The notes under the pieces: generated by a model
Told to the model about the DNA's origin: nothing
The model's database searches: none
What the model saw: the letters and a program-made list of their open reading frames with translations, nothing else
DNA from: a virus
DNA: 25,030 bases
IMG/VR virus record: IMGVR_UViG_3300037119_005032
Location: 1-25,030 of that record
Direction: 5' to 3' (one strand)
Made by a program: the position numbers and the translations under genes
Part shown: positions 22,695-25,030 of the stretch, one piece after another
Layout of the letters: each line of letters opens with the position of its first letter
Numbering within the stretch: the stretch's first letter is position 1

Positions 22695-22719
22695 TGGAGC
22701 GACACTTTTTGTCGCTCCA
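22695..22719. repeat. Perfect 10-bp inverted repeat in leader of leftward operon
   Basis: Arms TGGAGCGACA and TGTCGCTCCA are separated by CTTTT. It lies nine bases upstream of the AAGGAGG ribosome site of the 22026-22676 gene. It could be a dimeric operator, or a hairpin in the leftward mRNA that affects translation. No T-run follows the stem on either strand. Confidence 0.6.
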
Positions 22720-22750
22720 CGCAGAGCGTAACGCTTGGGGACCTTTCGTG

Positions 22751-22787
22751 TGGACAATCCTGTCCAACTCATGTCTAACCCTGGACA
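22751..22787. promoter_or_regulatory. Four TGGACA half-sites at one-turn spacing
   Basis: Half-sites are TGGACA (22751-22756), TGTCCA (22761-22766), TGTCTA (22772-22777, one mismatch) and TGGACA (22782-22787). The centres are 10, 11 and 10 bp apart, so all lie on one face of DNA. They sit between integrase arm sites and overlap a minus-strand TATACT at 22787-22792. A repressor or excisionase array is the natural reading. Confidence 0.5.
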
Positions 22788-22792
22788 GTATA
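22787..22792 (-). promoter_or_regulatory. Candidate -10 of leftward promoter (TATACT)
   Basis: TATACT on the minus strand is close to the sigma-70-like consensus and stands in AT-rich sequence upstream of the leftward operon. No good -35 is found at 16-18 bp, where an arm site lies instead, so the promoter would need an activator or be weak. Transcription would start near 22780 and run through the TGGACA sites and the inverted repeat. Confidence 0.3.
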
Positions 22793-22850
22793 TGTGCTAC
22801 TCTGGTCCCCAAGTGGTCCCCAAACAGCCTCTGGCTAGGAGTCCTACCAG

Positions 22851-22896
<46 letters not shown>

Positions 22897-22941
22897 TAAA
22901 AGCCCTAGTCAGAGGCATATTAGGAGCAGGCGGGGAAATTC

Positions 22942-22984
22942 TTGGGGACCATTGGGGACCTTGATTGGGGACCACTTGGGGACC
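22942..22984 (+). repeat. Right-arm integrase sites (four TTGGGGACC copies)
   Basis: Exact copies lie at 22942-22950, 22952-22960, 22965-22973 and 22976-22984, all in the same orientation, with starts 10, 13 and 11 bp apart. They sit between the attP core and the integrase ribosome site, so integrase bound here could also repress its own promoter. Confidence 0.78.
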
Positions 22985-23024
22985 ATACTGGCCAACAGTG
23001 ACCAACAAGACCAGGAGTCAAGTG

Positions 23025-24074
23025 ATGGCAATCGAGGAACGCAGCGGCCGCTACCGCGGCGTCTACCGCCTACCCGGCGACCGCAAGAAGTACTTCACCC
23101 CGACGTTCGACAGCTACTGGGAAGCCGCAGCCGCAGTCGAGGAAGCCAAAGGGGTTGAGGCGCCCCCAGCCGCTCGACCAGTCGACACTGTTGCCGACCA
23201 GGCCCACGACTGGCTCAGCCGCCGCAACGTCGCACCCGCCACCCTCAGCTTCTACCGCACGATGGTCACCTGCGGCGTCGACGACTATCCGCTCGGCGGC
23301 ACCCTCCTGGCCACCCTCGACCACCGCGACATCGAACGCTGGATTGTCGACCAGATCCGGAACGGCACCGGCAAGCCGACCCTGAACGCTCGGCTCAAAG
23401 TCCTCCGGATGATCCTGAAGGATGCCGTGCTGGCCAAACTGATCGACTCCGACCCGACCGCCAACGTCAAACGGATGAAGCACCAGCCCCGCGCAGGTCG
23501 CTACTTCACCGACGCCGAGGTCGACGCGCTGCTCGAGACCGCAGCGGAGGACCAGCGGTTCCGGTTGCTGATCCTGCTCTGTGTCGACGCCGGCCTCCGC
23601 TGGGAAGAAGCTTCCGCCATGTGCGTCGACGCCGTCGGCAAGGACTTCGTCACCGTCAAACGCTCCACCAACCGCCGCGGCGACGTCCTCGACGACACCA
23701 AGAACCACAAGGATCGGCTCGTGCCGATCACTGACCGGCTGGCCGCAGAGCTCGCCAAAGCGGTGAAGCCTGCCAGGCTGGCCCGCGGCCCGAAGGGTTT
23801 GCTGGTCTGCAACGACAACGGCCGCCCCGTCGGATACACCTACTACCTGCGGCAACTCCTGCAGCCCGCGTTCACCGCGGCCGGGATCACCGGCTCCGGG
23901 CTCGGCTTCCACGATCTGCGGCACACGTTCGGCTCCAAATGCGCCGAGCGGAACGTGCCAATGTCGGTGATCCAGCGTTGGATGGGTCACTCTGACCCGG
24001 AGATCACCGACCGCTACATCCACGCCGGCGCCGCCGCCACTGAGCTGGAGATGATGCGGCGAGTATCGGGCTAG
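23025..24074 (+). CDS. int: Tyrosine site-specific integrase
   Basis: This 349-residue enzyme would recombine attP with the host tRNA-Pro gene. Residues 1-45 form a small N-terminal arm-binding domain of the AP2-like type (RSGRYRGVYRLPGDRKKYF, EAAAAVEEAKG), fitting the arm repeats. Residues 55-150 are the core-binding SAM-like domain. The catalytic domain has R192 (DAGLRWEEA), a likely Lys in the TKNHKDRLVPI segment, H296 and R299 (FHDLRHTFG), H322 (WMGHSDPEITDRYIHA) and nucleophile Y331. ATG 23025 is chosen with AGGAG eight bases upstream; an in-frame GTG sits just before it. Its stop TAG shares CTAG with the convergent repressor-like gene. Confidence 0.95.
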   Translation: MAIEERSGRYRGVYRLPGDRKKYFTPTFDSYWEAAAAVEEAKGVEAPPAARPVDTVADQAHDWLSRRNVAPATLSFYRTMVTCGVDDYPLGGTLLATLDHRDIERWIVDQIRNGTGKPTLNARLKVLRMILKDAVLAKLIDSDPTANVKRMKHQPRAGRYFTDAEVDALLETAAEDQRFRLLILLCVDAGLRWEEASAMCVDAVGKDFVTVKRSTNRRGDVLDDTKNHKDRLVPITDRLAAELAKAVKPARLARGPKGLLVCNDNGRPVGYTYYLRQLLQPAFTAAGITGSGLGFHDLRHTFGSKCAERNVPMSVIQRWMGHSDPEITDRYIHAGAAATELEMMRRVSG

Positions 24075-24403
24075 CGGCCCTCGAGGAACGTGATGTAGTC
24101 GACGAGCTGCTGCCGTGCGTCCAGCGGTAGCTCGTTGATGCGGCGCAGGATCTGCTGCCCCGCCGGGTCGATCGGCGGGCTGAGGACGAACCCGGCGTCG
24201 GCGAGGGCCGCGGCGACCAGTTCGGCCATGGTCAACCCGGTGTAGTCGGCGACGGCGGTGAGAAATTTCCGTTCGGGTATCCGACCGGCTGCGGCGGCCA
24301 GCCGCAGCTTCCGTTCGATCTTCTTCTTGCCGACCGCGTCCTCCAGTTTGCCGATGCTGCGCGGAGGAAGACTCGACAGGATCAGCTCGTACGTACTGGC
24401 CAA
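24071..24403 (-). CDS. Repressor-like small protein
   Basis: This 110-residue protein starts at TTG 24403 with AAGGAG six bases upstream. It is wholly helical. The middle (RKFLTAVADYTGLTMAELVA) looks like a degenerate HTH. The end, ILRRINELPLDARQQLVDYI, matches the C-terminal helix often found in small Cro/C1-type regulators. The position is that of a temperate-phage immunity repressor: between the integrase and the early genes, transcribed away from them. The function is inferred mostly from context; an antitoxin-like regulator is the alternative. Confidence 0.5.
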   Translation of the reverse strand: MASTYELILSSLPPRSIGKLEDAVGKKKIERKLRLAAAAGRIPERKFLTAVADYTGLTMAELVAAALADAGFVLSPPIDPAGQQILRRINELPLDARQQLVDYITFLEGR

Positions 24404-24662
24404 CGCGCTCCTTCTGGATTGTGTGCTCGGCCGTTCCCCCGCTGACCAGCGTGATCCAAGCTAACCCTCGACCTCGGGTGGATACGTCTTCTAGGCCGTG
24501 GGAGTACGTAAATAGGACAGAGTCGGCCAGAGATACGCCACCGACTGGACAGGGGTTGTCCTACACCGGTCTATGCGGCGACAATTCCGGACTACAGACA
24601 AAACACCCTGGCCTACCAGCCGGGTCATATCTTTTCCCCCGAGAAGAAAACTGAGTCGCATT
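24404..24662. promoter_or_regulatory. Divergent early/lysogeny control region
   Basis: This 259-base non-coding region separates the leftward repressor-like gene and the rightward early genes, so promoters for both should be here. It contains the TGGACA-type element seen in attP: TGGACA at 24546-24551 with TGTCC at 24557-24561 (inverted, centres 11 bp apart) and AGGACA at 24514-24519. AT-rich stretches at 24507-24513 (ACGTAAAT) and 24625-24634 (CATATCTTTT) are possible -10 regions; no complete -35/-10 pair can be assigned safely. Confidence 0.5.
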
Positions 24663-24902
24663 ATGACTGCAGAGCACGTCTCGTATCAGGTCATCGACCC
24701 GAACGGCATCTACACCGAAACCGGAATCGCCGAATGCCTCGGCGTGTCCGAACGAACAGTCCGCCGCTGGATCAACGACGGCGACCTCGCATTCGTCCGC
24801 CTCGGCGGCCAGGAGAAGGGCCGCAAACGCATCCGCGGATCCGCCGCCCTCGACTACCTCGCGCGGCGAGAGAGCGCACCCCGCCGCCACCGCGCTAAGT
24901 AA
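24663..24902 (+). CDS. Excisionase/HTH_17-type DNA-binding protein
   Basis: This 79-residue protein is first in the rightward early direction. Residues 16-66 are an HTH_17 domain: YTETGIAECLGVSERTVRRW, INDGDLAFVRLGGQEKGRKR and the closing helix GSAALDYLARR. The C-terminus is basic (SAPRRHRAK). ATG 24663 lacks a close ribosome site (the purine run GAGAAGAAAA lies about 17 bases away), so a leaderless or short-leader transcript is possible. Upstream in-frame ATG 24573 would add residues without coding character. Excisionase, Cro-like repressor and activator are all open. Confidence 0.68.
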   Translation: MTAEHVSYQVIDPNGIYTETGIAECLGVSERTVRRWINDGDLAFVRLGGQEKGRKRIRGSAALDYLARRESAPRRHRAK

Positions 24903-24920
24903 CCCCGAAGGAACCCCCAA

Positions 24921-25030
24921 ATGAGCACTACCCCTTCTGTTGGCATGCCCTCAGACGCCGTCTATCAGGTGATGCCCGCCCTGACCGCGTCCGAGATCGA
25001 CGAACTCCGCGAGTCCATCCGCAAGCATCC
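24921..25030 (+). CDS. ParB-like nuclease domain protein (5' part, cut by window end)
   Basis: The ORF starts at ATG 24921 after GAAGGA and runs out of the window after 36 codons. The visible sequence YQVMPALTASEIDELRESIR is the typical opening of phage ParB-like domains (xVMPxLTxxExxxLxxSIxxH), which have DNA-binding or nuclease roles in early phage regions. The rest of the gene is not visible, so its length and function cannot be judged. Confidence 0.65.
   Translation, partial: MSTTPSVGMPSDAVYQVMPALTASEIDELRESIRKH

Larger units (their letters stand above)
22735..22823. repeat. Left-arm integrase sites (three TTGGGGACC copies)
   Basis: Exact copies of TTGGGGACC lie at 22735-22743 (+), 22804-22812 (-) and 22815-22823 (-). 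The last two are 11 bp apart, one helical turn. Together with four copies right of the core they form the arm-site layout expected of a tyrosine-integrase attP, bound by the N-terminal domain of the integrase. Confidence 0.75.

Overview
This window looks like the left and central part of the genome of a temperate siphovirus (long, flexible, non-contractile tail) that infects a high-GC actinobacterium. The virus type follows from the gene order: large terminase, portal, HK97-type protease and capsid, connectors, tail tube, frameshifted tail chaperone, long tape measure and minor tail proteins. The host group is inferred from the strong GC bias, frequent GTG and TTG starts, collagen-like tail fibres, and a tRNA-Pro(GGG)-derived attachment core of actinobacterial type. 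No mycolylarabinogalactan esterase (LysB) is visible, so the sequence does not argue for a mycolate-bearing host.

Layout. 1-3652 (+): terminase large subunit, portal, a 50-residue CxxC protein and prohead protease. 3829-7280 (+): capsid, a small Pro-rich protein, head-tail adaptor, tail-terminator-like protein, major tail protein, tail assembly chaperones G and GT (-1 frameshift at GGGCCCT) and an HK97-gp10-like protein. 7284-17331 (+): tape measure and seven tail-tip or fibre proteins carrying PKD-like, OB-like, PPC-like, BppU-like, collagen and CBM5/12-like modules. 17357-20300 (+): lysis cassette with an M15-type endolysin, two small proteins, an endonuclease/exonuclease/phosphatase (EEP) family enzyme, a 26-residue membrane peptide, a two-helix holin and a membrane-anchored collagen-like protein.

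20263-22676 (-): a leftward operon of six small genes, at least four of them probably DNA-binding. Three carry MerR/excisionase-type helix-turn-helix domains, and two of these share a duplicated N-terminal domain. One gene (59 aa, 20583-20762) is very short but is joined to its upstream neighbour by a GTGA overlap. 22677-23024: an attP region of about 350 bp with a core matching the 3' half of tRNA-Pro(GGG), flanked by seven exact copies of TTGGGGACC (probable integrase arm sites) and an array of TGGACA half-sites spaced one helical turn apart. 23025-24074 (+): tyrosine integrase. 24071-24403 (-): a small repressor-like protein. 24404-24662: divergent regulatory region. 24663-25030 (+): the start of the rightward early genes, with an excisionase-like protein and the beginning of a ParB-like protein cut by the window edge.

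How it fits together. Rightward structural and lysis genes are packed with 1-4 bp start/stop overlaps, which suggests translational coupling. The integration cassette separates them from the early genes. Because phage genes lie on both sides of the core, this is more likely an intact attP (virion or excised genome) than an attL/attR prophage end. The least ordinary parts are the EEP enzyme and the membrane-anchored collagen protein in the lysis cassette, the ordered attP/operator region, and the family of small HTH proteins.
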